A stretch of 64,000 bases of DNA, taken from positions 1,178,001 to 1,242,000 of the forward strand of contig NC_008148.1 in assembly GCF_000014185.1 (NCBI RefSeq), read 5' to 3'. Positions 25,019 to 33,560 of this stretch are shown in pieces. Position 1 is the first letter of the stretch. Every line of letters starts with the position of its first letter. A model generated the notes under the pieces. It was not told the DNA's origin, searched no databases, and worked only from the letters and a program-made list of their open reading frames with translations. The position numbers and the translations under genes were made by a program. This DNA comes from Rubrobacter xylanophilus DSM 9941. Lineage in GTDB: Bacteria > Actinomycetota > Rubrobacteria > Rubrobacterales > Rubrobacteraceae.

Positions 25019-25858
25019 CTAGCCGTCCGCCCGCGCCGCCCTGGCCTGCGGGGCAGGCCCCTCCGGGCGCAGGAAGAGGTAGCCTACGATCGCCACGTAG
25101 AGCGCCCAGGCCCCGAACTCTATGAGGTCGGGCTTGGGGTCCCACCCCAGAAAGGCGGAGAGGAACTGGCCGACGGTGCTCTCGGTGGTGAGGACGGAGA
25201 CGCCGGTGAGGTCCCACAGGGGATAGAGGATCGCCGGGAAGAGCCCCGCCATCTCGAACATCGCCACCCCGTGGGCGAGCAGCCCGGCGGCGACCACGAG
25301 CAGGAGCGCCCCGGTTACCTTGAAGAACGCCCCGATGTTTATCCGCTTGCCGCCGGCGTAGACGAGGTAGCCCAGCACGATCGCCCCGGCGAGCCCGAGC
25401 GCGCCCCCGGCGGCCACCGCGAGCGGGGTGGAGGTCTGGGTGATGCCGAACATGAAGAGCGCGGTCTCCAGCCCCTCCCGGAAGACCATCACGAAGCTCA
25501 GGGAGGCCAGCGCGAAGAGGCTGCCCCGCTCCAGCGCCGCGTCCACCCCGCGCCTGAGATCCCGGGCCACGGTCTTCGACTGCCGCCGCATCCACAGGAT
25601 CATGTACGTCAGAAACCCGACCGCGAGCCACATGGTGGCCCCCTTGAAGACGAGCCCGGCCTTCCCCCCGAGCCCGGAGGCGGTGGCGAAGAGCACCGCG
25701 CCCGCCAGCACCGAGAGCGCCGCCGCCGCCCCCACGCCGTACCACACCGCCCGGGCGTCCTTCGGGCGGCCGATCTGGGCCAGATACGCCAGCAGGATCG
25801 CTACCAGGAGCGTCGCCTCAAACCCCTCGCGCAGGATCACGAGAAACGAAGCCAGCAC
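25019..25858 (-). CDS. FTR1 family high-affinity iron permease
   Basis: A 279-residue protein with about seven TM helices. The two iron-binding REGLE-type motifs are intact: REGFE at 10-14 and REGLE at 127-131. FTR1/EfeU permeases import iron, usually after redox handling by partner proteins; here the partner is the P19-like lipoprotein. The start is GTG 25858 behind a purine-rich GAGGAGGGAGAAGAGG. It is the first gene of a five-gene iron operon ending with the ferric ABC transporter, and a Fur-like box lies 33 nt upstream. Confidence 0.94.
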   Translation of the reverse strand: MLASFLVILREGFEATLLVAILLAYLAQIGRPKDARAVWYGVGAAAALSVLAGAVLFATASGLGGKAGLVFKGATMWLAVGFLTYMILWMRRQSKTVARDLRRGVDAALERGSLFALASLSFVMVFREGLETALFMFGITQTSTPLAVAAGGALGLAGAIVLGYLVYAGGKRINIGAFFKVTGALLLVVAAGLLAHGVAMFEMAGLFPAILYPLWDLTGVSVLTTESTVGQFLSAFLGWDPKPDLIEFGAWALYVAIVGYLFLRPEGPAPQARAARADG

Positions 25859-25890
25859 CGCCTCTTCTCCCTCCTCGAAACCGGCTTTTC

Positions 25891-25909
25891 ACTAATGACA
25901 ATCATTTGC
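25891..25909 (-). promoter_or_regulatory. Fur-like box upstream of the iron operon
   Basis: ACTAATGACAATCATTTGC matches the classical 19-bp Fur consensus (GATAATGATAATCATTATC) at 14 of 19 positions, including the core AATGA and AATCATT. It is the only AT-rich island in the 136-nt divergent gap before the FTR1 gene. A metalloregulator of the Fur family is expected to repress the FTR1-to-FbpC operon when iron is plentiful. Confidence 0.72.
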
Positions 25910-25994
25910 AACTGTCTGTTGGGCACGTTAATGTACGGGCAGCCGGCAGTCAAGGGTCCGGCTCGGGTGTTGTGAAGGAGATCAAGGGAGGCTT

Positions 25995-26954
25995 GTGCGG
26001 TTGGCCCGGATCCTGGTTACCGGGGCTGCTGGGTTTATCGGGTCGCATCTCGTGGACCGGCTGCTGGCCGAGGGCTGCGAGGTGGTGGGGGTGGACGCTT
26101 TCACCCGCTACTACCCGCGGGAGCGGAAGCTGCGCAATCTGTCCTCGGCGGCGGAGAGCGGCCGCTTCCGGCTGGTGGAGGGGGACCTTCTGGAGCTGGA
26201 CCTCGGGCTGCTGCTGCGCGGGGTGGAGGCCGTGGCCCACCTGGCGGGCGAGCCCGGGGTCCGCAGCAGCTGGGGGGCGGGCTTCGAGGTCTACCTGCGG
26301 CGCAACGTGCTCTGCACCGAGCGGCTGCTCGAGGCGGTCTGGAGGGCCGGGACGCCGCGCTTTGTGCTCGCCTCCTCCTCCTCGGTCTACGGCCCCGACG
26401 GCGGCAGGCCCGTCGCGGAGGACCATCCCCTGCGGCCCGCCTCCCCCTACGGGCTCTCCAAGCTCTCCGCCGAAGAGCTCGTCCGGCTCTACGCCCGCGA
26501 GCGGGGGGTGCGGGGGACGGTGCTCCGCTACTTCACCGTCTACGGCCCCCGCCAGCGGCCCGAGATGGCCCTCTCGCGGTTTATCGCGGCGGCGCACGCC
26601 GGGCGGCCGGTGGAGGTCTTCGGCGACGGGGGGCAGGTCAGGGACATGACCTACGTCTCGGACGCGGTCGAGGCCACCGTGGCGGCGCTGGAGCGGGGGG
26701 CGGGGGGCGCGTACAACGTCGGCGGGGGGGTGCGGGTCTCAGTGCGGGGGATGCTCGAGGCCGTCCGGGAGGTGACGGGGCGGCCGGTGGAGGCGGTCTA
26801 CGGCGAGGCCGCGGCGGGGGACGTGCGCTCCACCTGGGCCGACTCCCGGCGGGCGGAGCGCGAGCTCGGCTACCGTCCGCGGGTGGGGCTTCTGGAGGGG
26901 GTGGCCGCGCAGGCCGAGTGGGCGGCCCGGGAGGCCCTGGCGGCCACCGCCTGA
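25995..26954 (+). CDS. NAD-dependent nucleotide-sugar epimerase/dehydratase (extended SDR)
   Basis: A 319-residue extended short-chain dehydrogenase. GAAGFIGSH at the N-terminus binds NAD. The serine motif VLASSSSVYG and the YGLSK (YxxxK) motif supply the catalytic Ser, Tyr and Lys. VLRYFTVYGPRQRPEMA is typical of UDP-glucose/UDP-glucuronate 4-epimerases. It probably makes an activated sugar for the glycosyltransferases downstream. The start is GTG 25995 with AAGGGAGG upstream. It heads a rightward five-gene operon. Confidence 0.9.
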   Translation: MRLARILVTGAAGFIGSHLVDRLLAEGCEVVGVDAFTRYYPRERKLRNLSSAAESGRFRLVEGDLLELDLGLLLRGVEAVAHLAGEPGVRSSWGAGFEVYLRRNVLCTERLLEAVWRAGTPRFVLASSSSVYGPDGGRPVAEDHPLRPASPYGLSKLSAEELVRLYARERGVRGTVLRYFTVYGPRQRPEMALSRFIAAAHAGRPVEVFGDGGQVRDMTYVSDAVEATVAALERGAGGAYNVGGGVRVSVRGMLEAVREVTGRPVEAVYGEAAAGDVRSTWADSRRAERELGYRPRVGLLEGVAAQAEWAAREALAATA

Positions 26955-26959
26955 GAGGG

Positions 26960-28987
26960 ATGCTGCAGGCGCTGCTACTGCTGGCGCTCCTCTCCCTCCC
27001 CGGCTGGCTCCTCGGGGGGCGCCTGGGGCGCAAGGGCGACGGGCTCGCGGAGGCCCTCCTGCTGCGGGCCTGCGCCGCCCTCGCCGTGGGGCTCCCGGTA
27101 CTCGTGCTGCTCGCGCTGGCGGGGCGCTTCTCCCCGGCGTTCGTCGGCGGGGCGCTCGGGGCCTGCGCTCTCCTCGCGCTCCCCCTCGCGCGGCGGGTTG
27201 CGCTCCCGCGGCCGGGGCGGCGGGACCTGGCGGCGCTCGCGCTCGTGGCGGGGGCCTTCCTGCTGTACGCGCTGCCGGCCGAGTACGTCATCAACAGCCG
27301 CGACCCCGGGGTGTACACCCTCTTCGCGGCCCGGCTGGCCCGGACCGGGGAGCTGCTGCACCACGACCCGCTCGTGGGGGCGGTCTCGGGCTTCCACGAG
27401 TTCCTGGAGGGCAGGAAGTACCCGGGGTTCTTCATCCTCGGGGAGGAACTCATCGCGCCCCAGTTCTTCCCCGGCCCCTTCGCCCTGCTGGGGTTCGGGG
27501 CGCTGCTGGGCGGGGTGTGGGGGGCTCTTTACGTGGTGCCCGTGCTGGGGGCGCTCTCCGTGGGGGCGGCCTACGCGCTGGGGCGACAGCTCTTCGGGGG
27601 CTTGGCCGGGCTTTTGGGGGCGGCCCTGCTCGCGGCGAGCTACCCGCAGGTCTGGTGGTCCCGCCACCCCTCCAGCGAGGTGATGTCCCAGCTCTTCGTG
27701 CTCGGCGGGCTGTGGCTCGCGGTCAGGTTCGTCCGCAGGCCCGAGCCGCTCGCCGGGCTCCTGGCGGGGCTGTTGCTGGGGGGGGCTATGCTGGTGCGGG
27801 TGGACGGCTTTCTCGCCGCGGCGGCCCTGCCGGCGCTCTTCGCCTGGGATGCGGCGGCCCGCAGGCCCCTGCGGGCTTGGGCCTACCCCGCGGTGCCGCT
27901 CGCCCTGTGCGGGGCGGCGGCGCTGCTCTACCTCAACACCGCGGGGGCGCGCTACCTGTACATCCTCTACGCCGAGCACGGGCTGCGGGAGGCGCTGCGT
28001 GCCTGGCCCCTCGCCCTCGCCGGGGCGGGGCTCCTGGCCGGGGGGCTCCTGTGGGTGCGGCGCCGGTGGGGGAGGGGGATCGAGGCCTGGGGGGCCGCGC
28101 GCGGCGGGCGGGTGGCGGTGGGGCTCGCGCTCTCGGTCGTCGCCGCCTCGCTTTGGGCGTACTTCGTCATGCCCGAGCCCTGGGAGAGCCTGCCCGAGAA
28201 CCTGCGCGGCTTCGACGCCTACCGGACCCAGGTGGCGGTCCGCATGGTCTGGTTTACCACCCCGGCGGTGGCCGCGCTCGCGCTCGCCGGGCTGCTGCTC
28301 GCGGCGCGCCGGCCGGAGCGGGGGCTCGCGGTCTTCGCCGGGGCGTTGCTGGCCTTCGGCGTTCTGTACGTCGCCTCGCCCAACGTGGCCCCCGACCTGC
28401 CGTGGGCCACCCGCCGCTTCGTCCCGGCGGTGTTCCCCGGCCTCTGCCTGCTCGCCGGGTACGCCGCGGTGGAGGCGGGCAGGCTCGCGGCGCGGCGCGC
28501 GGGGAGGAGGGCCGGCGCCGCCGCGGGGGGGCTTCTCGCCGCGCTCGCGCTGGGGTGGACCGCGCACGCCACCGCCCCCATCCTGACCTTCCAGGAGCTC
28601 GACGGCGCGGTGGGCGCCCTGGCGCGGGTGGAGCGCGAGATCCCGCGCTCCCGCGTGGTGTACATGGAGATGCCCCCCGGGCACGACTGGACCGCCTCCA
28701 CCTTCGAGTACCTCTACGGGCGCCCGGTGTTGCCCTACGACCGGGTCCGGTTCATCCTGGAGAGCGACGAGCTGGAGGAGGCCGGGCTGCTGCGCGGCGC
28801 GGTCTACGTCACCACCGACGGCGGGCCGGCGCCGCTGGTCTCCGGGCTGCGCTTCAGGGAGGTGGGCCGGGAGAGGGTGTCGCTGCCCCGGCTCGCTCCC
28901 GTGGAGGGGCACGAGAGCCGGATGCGCAACCGGGTGGAGTTCCTGCGGAAGGACTACAGGATCTTCCGGATAGAGGGGGAGCGGTGA
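26960..28987 (+). CDS. Integral membrane glycosyltransferase, GT-C/PMT-like
   Basis: A 675-residue protein with about twelve TM helices. The first extracytoplasmic loop holds YVINSRDPGVYTLFAARLA, where the Asp is in the position of the GT-C catalytic acid, and HHDPLVGAVSGFHEF follows. The C-terminal ~100 residues form a soluble domain. Such enzymes move sugars from polyprenyl-phosphate donors to lipids or proteins outside the membrane. The start is ATG 26960, 6 nt after the epimerase stop. The family assignment is by topology and loop motif, so moderate. Confidence 0.78.
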   Translation: MLQALLLLALLSLPGWLLGGRLGRKGDGLAEALLLRACAALAVGLPVLVLLALAGRFSPAFVGGALGACALLALPLARRVALPRPGRRDLAALALVAGAFLLYALPAEYVINSRDPGVYTLFAARLARTGELLHHDPLVGAVSGFHEFLEGRKYPGFFILGEELIAPQFFPGPFALLGFGALLGGVWGALYVVPVLGALSVGAAYALGRQLFGGLAGLLGAALLAASYPQVWWSRHPSSEVMSQLFVLGGLWLAVRFVRRPEPLAGLLAGLLLGGAMLVRVDGFLAAAALPALFAWDAAARRPLRAWAYPAVPLALCGAAALLYLNTAGARYLYILYAEHGLREALRAWPLALAGAGLLAGGLLWVRRRWGRGIEAWGAARGGRVAVGLALSVVAASLWAYFVMPEPWESLPENLRGFDAYRTQVAVRMVWFTTPAVAALALAGLLLAARRPERGLAVFAGALLAFGVLYVASPNVAPDLPWATRRFVPAVFPGLCLLAGYAAVEAGRLAARRAGRRAGAAAGGLLAALALGWTAHATAPILTFQELDGAVGALARVEREIPRSRVVYMEMPPGHDWTASTFEYLYGRPVLPYDRVRFILESDELEEAGLLRGAVYVTTDGGPAPLVSGLRFREVGRERVSLPRLAPVEGHESRMRNRVEFLRKDYRIFRIEGER

Positions 28988-29901
28988 GGCTGCGGGCGCT
29001 CGTGGTTCCGGCGGGGCTCCTGGCGCTGCTCGGGGCGGCGCTCGCGCTCCGGCCCGAGGGGCTGCGCGAGGCCGCGCTCTACGCCGCCCGGAACCCCGCG
29101 GGGCTGCTCGCGGCGCTCGCCGCCTACACCGGGGCCTTCGGCCTCAGGGCGCTCGCCTGGCGGCCGCTCGCGCCCGGCCGCGCGCCGCTGCGCCGGCTCT
29201 TCTCCCTCATCATGGCCGCGCTCTTCCTCAACCACGCTGCCCCGGCCAAGGCGGGAGATCTGGCCCGGGTCTGCGGCCTCGCCCGGGCCGGGGCCGGCTG
29301 GGGTCCGGCGGCGTCCAGCGTGGCGCTCGCCCGGCTGGCGGACCTGGCCGGGCTCCTCCTCGCGCTGGCCTGCGCCTGGGCGCTGGCCGGGGGCGCCCGC
29401 TGGGGGCTGGTCGCGGCCCCGGCGGCCGCGGTGGTCCTCGCGGCCCTCGCCGGCCTCGCTTTCGCCCGCTCCCGCCGCCTCCCGCTCCCGGGGCCGCTCG
29501 CCGCGGCGCGGCGGTCGCTGGGGCAGACGCGGCCGCGCGCCCTGCTCGCCGCGACGGGGCTCGCCGCTTCGGCCTGGGCGCTCGAGGCGGGCATCCTCGT
29601 CTACGTCGCCCGGGCGCTGGGTGCCGAGGTTTCCCTGGCGGGGGCGGTGGCGGCGACCTGCTTTGCGGTGCTGGTCACCGCCGTCCCGCTCGCCCCCGGG
29701 GGGCTCGGCACCTACGAGGCCGGGATGGTGCTCGTGCTGGCCGGGCTCGGGGTCCCCGCGGGGACGGCCTTCGCCGCCGCCGCGGTCAGCCACGCGCTGA
29801 AGTACCTCTACGCCCTCCTGGGGGCGGCGCCGTTCGCGGCCGCGGAGGGGGCCGCCGCCCTGCGGGGCGGGCGCGGCGCGCGGGGGGCCGCGGGAAGATG
29901 A
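28984..29901 (+). CDS. UPF0104/lysylphosphatidylglycerol synthase-type membrane protein
   Basis: A 305-residue polytopic protein of the AglD/LPG-synthase TM family. It has about eight hydrophobic helices and the family stretches LNHAAPAKAGDLARV and VPLAPGGLGTYEAGMV. It lacks the aminoacyl-transferase domain of MprF. Relatives without that domain are thought to move or protect lipid-linked glycans (flippase-like), though this is not firmly shown. GTG start overlaps the previous stop (GTGA) and the next gene overlaps by 4 nt. Confidence 0.85.
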   Translation: MRLRALVVPAGLLALLGAALALRPEGLREAALYAARNPAGLLAALAAYTGAFGLRALAWRPLAPGRAPLRRLFSLIMAALFLNHAAPAKAGDLARVCGLARAGAGWGPAASSVALARLADLAGLLLALACAWALAGGARWGLVAAPAAAVVLAALAGLAFARSRRLPLPGPLAAARRSLGQTRPRALLAATGLAASAWALEAGILVYVARALGAEVSLAGAVAATCFAVLVTAVPLAPGGLGTYEAGMVLVLAGLGVPAGTAFAAAAVSHALKYLYALLGAAPFAAAEGAAALRGGRGARGAAGR

Positions 29902-31334
29902 GGCCGGCCTCGGGCTTCGAGATAGTGGCCGCGCGGCTGTGGAACGTACTCAACGAGGGCAAGTCCTTCCACCCGGTCTTCGTGCTCGGGACCTTCCTGC
30001 TCCTGCACGCGGGGGAGCTCGCCGGGGCCGGCTTCTGGGGCCGGGCGCTGCCGGCGCTCGCGCTCGCCGCGCCGCTCGTGGCCCTCTTCGTCGTCTACGA
30101 CTTCCCCCTGCGGCTGCGGTGGGCGCTGTGGGCCTTCCTGGCCGCGTTCGTGCTCCTGTTCCGCTTCGCGGACCTCGCGGCGGCCGCGCTGGCGCTCGGG
30201 CTCTACGTCTTCTTCACCGTCTTTTTCTGGGGCACCCTCTACTATCATCTGCGCACCGGGGCCCCGTGGACCAACTTCCTGCGCTTCTGGCGGCTGGTGC
30301 TGGAGAACCCCGACTCCACGAGCGGCAACTTCCTTGAGCAGGTCCCCAAGGCGCTGCTTGCGCTCTTCGTGCTGGAGTACCTGGTGGCGGAGCCGCCGGC
30401 GTTGGGGCGGGCCGCGCCCGTGCTCGGGTTTATCGCCGCGGTGGGGGCGGCGAGCCACCTCGTCCACGAGCGCTTCTTCGACTGGAGGCCGGTCTACCCG
30501 GAGGGCCCGACGCGGGAGGTCAACCGGGGCGAGCCGCTCGCGCGGCGGGTGATCGTCGTCGTGATAGACGGCTGCCGCCTGGACAGGTTCCGCGAGGCCA
30601 GAAAGCCCTACATTGAGCGGATGATGCGCCGGGGCACCGTCTACGAGACGGTGGAGACCGTCTACCCGGCGCGCACGGTGGTGTGCTTCTCCTCCATGCT
30701 CACCGGGGCGCCCCCGGAGCGGCACGGCATCACCTCGAACCTGGTCCTCAGGCTGGGCCTGAGGGTAGAGAGCGTCTTCGACGCGCTGCGGCGGGCCGGG
30801 AAGAGCGGGCGGCTCGTCGGGATCGCGCACCTCATCGACGCCTTCGGCGACGACGTGGCGAGCGTCACCAGCGTCGCGCACAACGACAAGATCGACCGGA
30901 ACCTCATCGCCCGCGCCAGGAGGGAGCTGGAGGAGCGCGACCCGGACCTGCTCGTCCTGCAGCTCCTCGCCGTGGACCAGAACGGGCACGTGCGCGGCAC
31001 CTACTACCCGGAGTACGTGGAGCAGATCGAGACGACCGACCGCCTCGTGGAGGAGTTCATGGGCTGGTGCGAGGAGCGGGGCTACCTGGAGGGCGCGGCG
31101 GTGATCCTGATGGCCGACCACGGGCAGGGGCGCGGCATCGGGGCGCACGGCCACCTCTCCGAGGGGGAGCGCTTCGTGCCGTTCGCCATGTGGGGCAGCG
31201 GCGTGGGGGAGGGGAGGGTGGTGAAGGAGCCCCGCTCCATCCTGGACCTCGCCCCCACCATCTGCTACCTGCTCGGGGTGGAGCCCCCGGCGGGCTCCTC
31301 GGGGCGGGTGCTCAAGGAGGGGCTGACCCGTTGA
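29898..31334 (+). CDS. Membrane-anchored alkaline-phosphatase-superfamily phosphodiesterase
   Basis: A 478-residue protein. About five TM helices occupy residues 25-195; a catalytic domain of the type I phosphodiesterase/nucleotide pyrophosphatase family follows. Metal and nucleophile motifs are VVVIDGCRLDRF, TVYPARTVVCFSSMLTG (nucleophile Thr or Ser in this region), QLLAVDQNGHVRG and LMADHGQGRG. It may transfer or release a phospho-group on a lipid-linked glycan, by analogy with phosphoglycerol and phosphoethanolamine transferases. ATGA overlap with the previous gene. Confidence 0.82.
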   Translation: MRPASGFEIVAARLWNVLNEGKSFHPVFVLGTFLLLHAGELAGAGFWGRALPALALAAPLVALFVVYDFPLRLRWALWAFLAAFVLLFRFADLAAAALALGLYVFFTVFFWGTLYYHLRTGAPWTNFLRFWRLVLENPDSTSGNFLEQVPKALLALFVLEYLVAEPPALGRAAPVLGFIAAVGAASHLVHERFFDWRPVYPEGPTREVNRGEPLARRVIVVVIDGCRLDRFREARKPYIERMMRRGTVYETVETVYPARTVVCFSSMLTGAPPERHGITSNLVLRLGLRVESVFDALRRAGKSGRLVGIAHLIDAFGDDVASVTSVAHNDKIDRNLIARARRELEERDPDLLVLQLLAVDQNGHVRGTYYPEYVEQIETTDRLVEEFMGWCEERGYLEGAAVILMADHGQGRGIGAHGHLSEGERFVPFAMWGSGVGEGRVVKEPRSILDLAPTICYLLGVEPPAGSSGRVLKEGLTR

Positions 31335-32017
31335 GGCTGGTGGTCGTCCTGATCCCGGCGCACAACGAGGAGGCGACCCTCGGGGAGCTGCTCGCGCGGG
31401 TGGGGAGGGTGGAGGTCCCGGGCTGCAGGCTCCTCCCGCTGGTGGTGGACGACGGGTCGGAGGACGGGACGGCGCGGGCGGCCCGCGAGGGCGGCGCCCT
31501 GGTGGTGCGGCACCCCGCCAACCGGGGGCTCGGAGCCGCGGTGCGCACGGGGTTGCGGGCCGCCGTGCGGGCCGGGGCCGACGCCGTGGCCTACCTGGAC
31601 GCCGACCTGGAGTACTGCCCGGAGGACATCCCGGCGCTGCTCGGGCCGGTGCTCGCGGGGAGGGCGGACTACGTCCTGGGCAGCCGCTTCCGGAGCGGCT
31701 GCTACCGGCTGATGAGGCCGCACCGGCTCGCCGGGAACCTCCTGTTCACCGGGCTCACCGCGCTGCTGGCGCGGCGGGCCATCACCGACGCGCAGACCGG
31801 GATGCGGGCCTTCTCCCGGGAGGCCGCCGCGCGGGCCGAGATCGTCCACGACTACAACTACGCCCAGATCCTCACGCTGGATTTGCTCCGCAAGGGCTTC
31901 CGGATGGAGGAGGTCCCTGTCCGCTACCGTCCCCGCCGCCGCGGCGAGTCGTTTATCGGGTGGAGGTACCCGCTGAAGGTGCTGCCGGCGATCTGGCGGG
32001 AGCTGCGCAGCCCCTAG
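31331..32017 (+). CDS. Family 2 glycosyltransferase (dolichyl-phosphate-sugar synthase-like)
   Basis: A 228-residue GT-A enzyme. IPAHNEEATL starts the fold, VVDDGSEDGT binds the nucleotide sugar, and AYLDADLEYCPEDIPAL contains the DxD motif. MRPHRLAGNLLF and DAQTGMRAFSR resemble DPM1/polyprenyl-phosphate-mannose synthases that charge the lipid carrier. It would supply the donor for the GT-C enzyme two genes upstream. The TTG start overlaps the previous stop by 4 nt; the 3' end overlaps the convergent dehydrogenase gene by 4 nt. Confidence 0.88.
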   Translation: MRLVVVLIPAHNEEATLGELLARVGRVEVPGCRLLPLVVDDGSEDGTARAAREGGALVVRHPANRGLGAAVRTGLRAAVRAGADAVAYLDADLEYCPEDIPALLGPVLAGRADYVLGSRFRSGCYRLMRPHRLAGNLLFTGLTALLARRAITDAQTGMRAFSREAAARAEIVHDYNYAQILTLDLLRKGFRMEEVPVRYRPRRRGESFIGWRYPLKVLPAIWRELRSP

Positions 32018-33063
32018 AAGAGCAGCCGCCGCACGACGGCGCGGGTGACCTCCTCCGTCCCCGCGTCGCCCCCGAGGTCCGGGGTCCTCACGCCCCCGGC
32101 GAGGGTCTCCTCCAGCGCGCCGAGCACCCGGGAGGCCGCCTCGCCGTGGCCGAGGTGATCCAGCATGAGGGAGGCAGCCCAGATCGCGCCCGCCGGGTTG
32201 GCCACCCCCCTGCCGGCGATGTCCGGGGCGCTGCCGTGGATCGGCTCGAAGAGCGAGGGGTGCTCGCCGGTGGGGTCCAAATTGGCCGAGGGGGCTATCC
32301 CGATGGCCCCGCACACGGCGGCGGTTATCTCCGAGAGGATGTCCCCGAGCAGGTTGGAGCCCACGATCACGTCGAAGGCCGCGGGGTCGAGCACGAGCCG
32401 GGCCGCCAGCGCGTCGGCGTGCATTAGGCTCGCCTCCACCTCCGGGAACTCCTCGCCCACCTCCCGGAAGATCTCGTCGAAGAACGGCATGGTCACGCTG
32501 ATCCCGTTGGACTTCGTGGCCCCGGTGAGCAGGCCCCGCCGCTCGCGGGCCCGCTCGTAGGCGTAGCGCACGATCCGCTCGACGCCGCGCCGGGTGAAGA
32601 CGGACTCCTGCACCGCGATCTCGTGCGGCGTCCCCCGGTGGAGCCTGCCCCCGGCGTCGGAGTACTCGCCCTCGGTGTTCTCCCGCACGACGAGAAGGTC
32701 CGGCTGTGCGCGCCCCGCCAGCGGGCTGCCGACCCCGCGCAGCAGCCGCACCGGCCGCAGGTTCACGTACTGGTCGAAGCCGCGCCGGATGGGCAGCAGG
32801 AGGCCCCACAGCGAGACGTGGTCTGGCACCGAGGGCCAGCCCACCGCCCCCAGGTAGATGGCGTCGAAGGAGGAGAGGGTCTCCAGGGCGTCTTCGGGCA
32901 TCATCCGCCCGTGCTTCAGGTAGTGCTCGCAGCCCCACGGGAACCGCTCGAACTCCAGCTCCAGCGAGGAGTCGGCGCGGGCTGCGGCCTCGAGTACCCG
33001 GACGCCGGCCCCGACCACCTCGGGGCCTATGCCGTCCCCCCCGATTACCGCTATCCTGGCCAC
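32014..33063 (-). CDS. Tartrate/D-malate/isopropylmalate-type beta-decarboxylating dehydrogenase
   Basis: A 349-residue isocitrate/isopropylmalate dehydrogenase family enzyme. GGDGIGPEVV opens the fold, LLVVRENTEGEYSDAGG and KSNGISVTMPFF hold substrate residues, and SNLLGDILSEITAAVCGAIGIAPSANL contains the metal aspartates. The sequence LGAVGWPSVPDHVSLWGLLLPIRR is typical of tartrate dehydrogenase/D-malate oxidising members rather than leuB. It would oxidise a 2-hydroxy acid and decarboxylate it using NAD+. GTG start at 33063. Exact substrate not certain. Confidence 0.88.
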   Translation of the reverse strand: MARIAVIGGDGIGPEVVGAGVRVLEAAARADSSLELEFERFPWGCEHYLKHGRMMPEDALETLSSFDAIYLGAVGWPSVPDHVSLWGLLLPIRRGFDQYVNLRPVRLLRGVGSPLAGRAQPDLLVVRENTEGEYSDAGGRLHRGTPHEIAVQESVFTRRGVERIVRYAYERARERRGLLTGATKSNGISVTMPFFDEIFREVGEEFPEVEASLMHADALAARLVLDPAAFDVIVGSNLLGDILSEITAAVCGAIGIAPSANLDPTGEHPSLFEPIHGSAPDIAGRGVANPAGAIWAASLMLDHLGHGEAASRVLGALEETLAGGVRTPDLGGDAGTEEVTRAVVRRLLF

Positions 33064-33130
33064 CGCGCTATCCTAGCAGCCCCGCGGACGCGCGCGCAAA
33101 CGCGCCGGGGAGCGGAGAGAAAGGAGTGCC

Positions 33131-33556
33131 ATGCGCGAGATGTCGCCGGAGGAGCGCCGGGGGTTTCTCCTCGCCGGGACCCGCACCGCGAAGCTGTCCA
33201 CCGTGAGGCCGGACGGGCGGCCGCACGTGGCCCCGGTCTGGTTTCTGCTGGACGGGGAGGCGGTGGTCTTCACCACGCACGAGAGCACGGTCAAGGCCCG
33301 CAACATGCGCCGCAACCCCCGGGTGAGCCTTTGCGTCGACGACGAGCGGCCGCCTTACTCCTTCGTATTGGTGGAGGGCACGGCGCGCCTTTCGGCCGGC
33401 GACCCGGAGCTTCTGGACTGGACGACCCGCATCGGGGGCCGGTACATGGGGCAAGAGAGGGCGGAGGAGTACGGCCGCAGGAACGCCGCCCCCGGGGAGC
33501 TCCTGGTGCGGGTGGAGCCGGTCCGGGTCGTGGCCCGCGCGGGCGTGGCGGAGTAG
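33131..33556 (+). CDS. PPOX-class F420/FMN-dependent oxidoreductase
   Basis: A 141-residue split-barrel flavin/F420-binding protein. TRTAKLSTVRPDGRPHVAPVWFLLDG is the family signature, followed by FTTHESTVKARNMRRNPRVSLCVDD. Actinobacterial members of this clan (TIGR03618-like) bind coenzyme F420 or FMN and reduce biliverdin, quinones or other small molecules. The start ATG has AAAGGAGTGCC upstream. It lies 4 nt before pcm and is likely co-transcribed. Cofactor choice is inferred. Confidence 0.88.
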   Translation: MREMSPEERRGFLLAGTRTAKLSTVRPDGRPHVAPVWFLLDGEAVVFTTHESTVKARNMRRNPRVSLCVDDERPPYSFVLVEGTARLSAGDPELLDWTTRIGGRYMGQERAEEYGRRNAAPGELLVRVEPVRVVARAGVAE

Positions 33557-33560
33557 CGCC

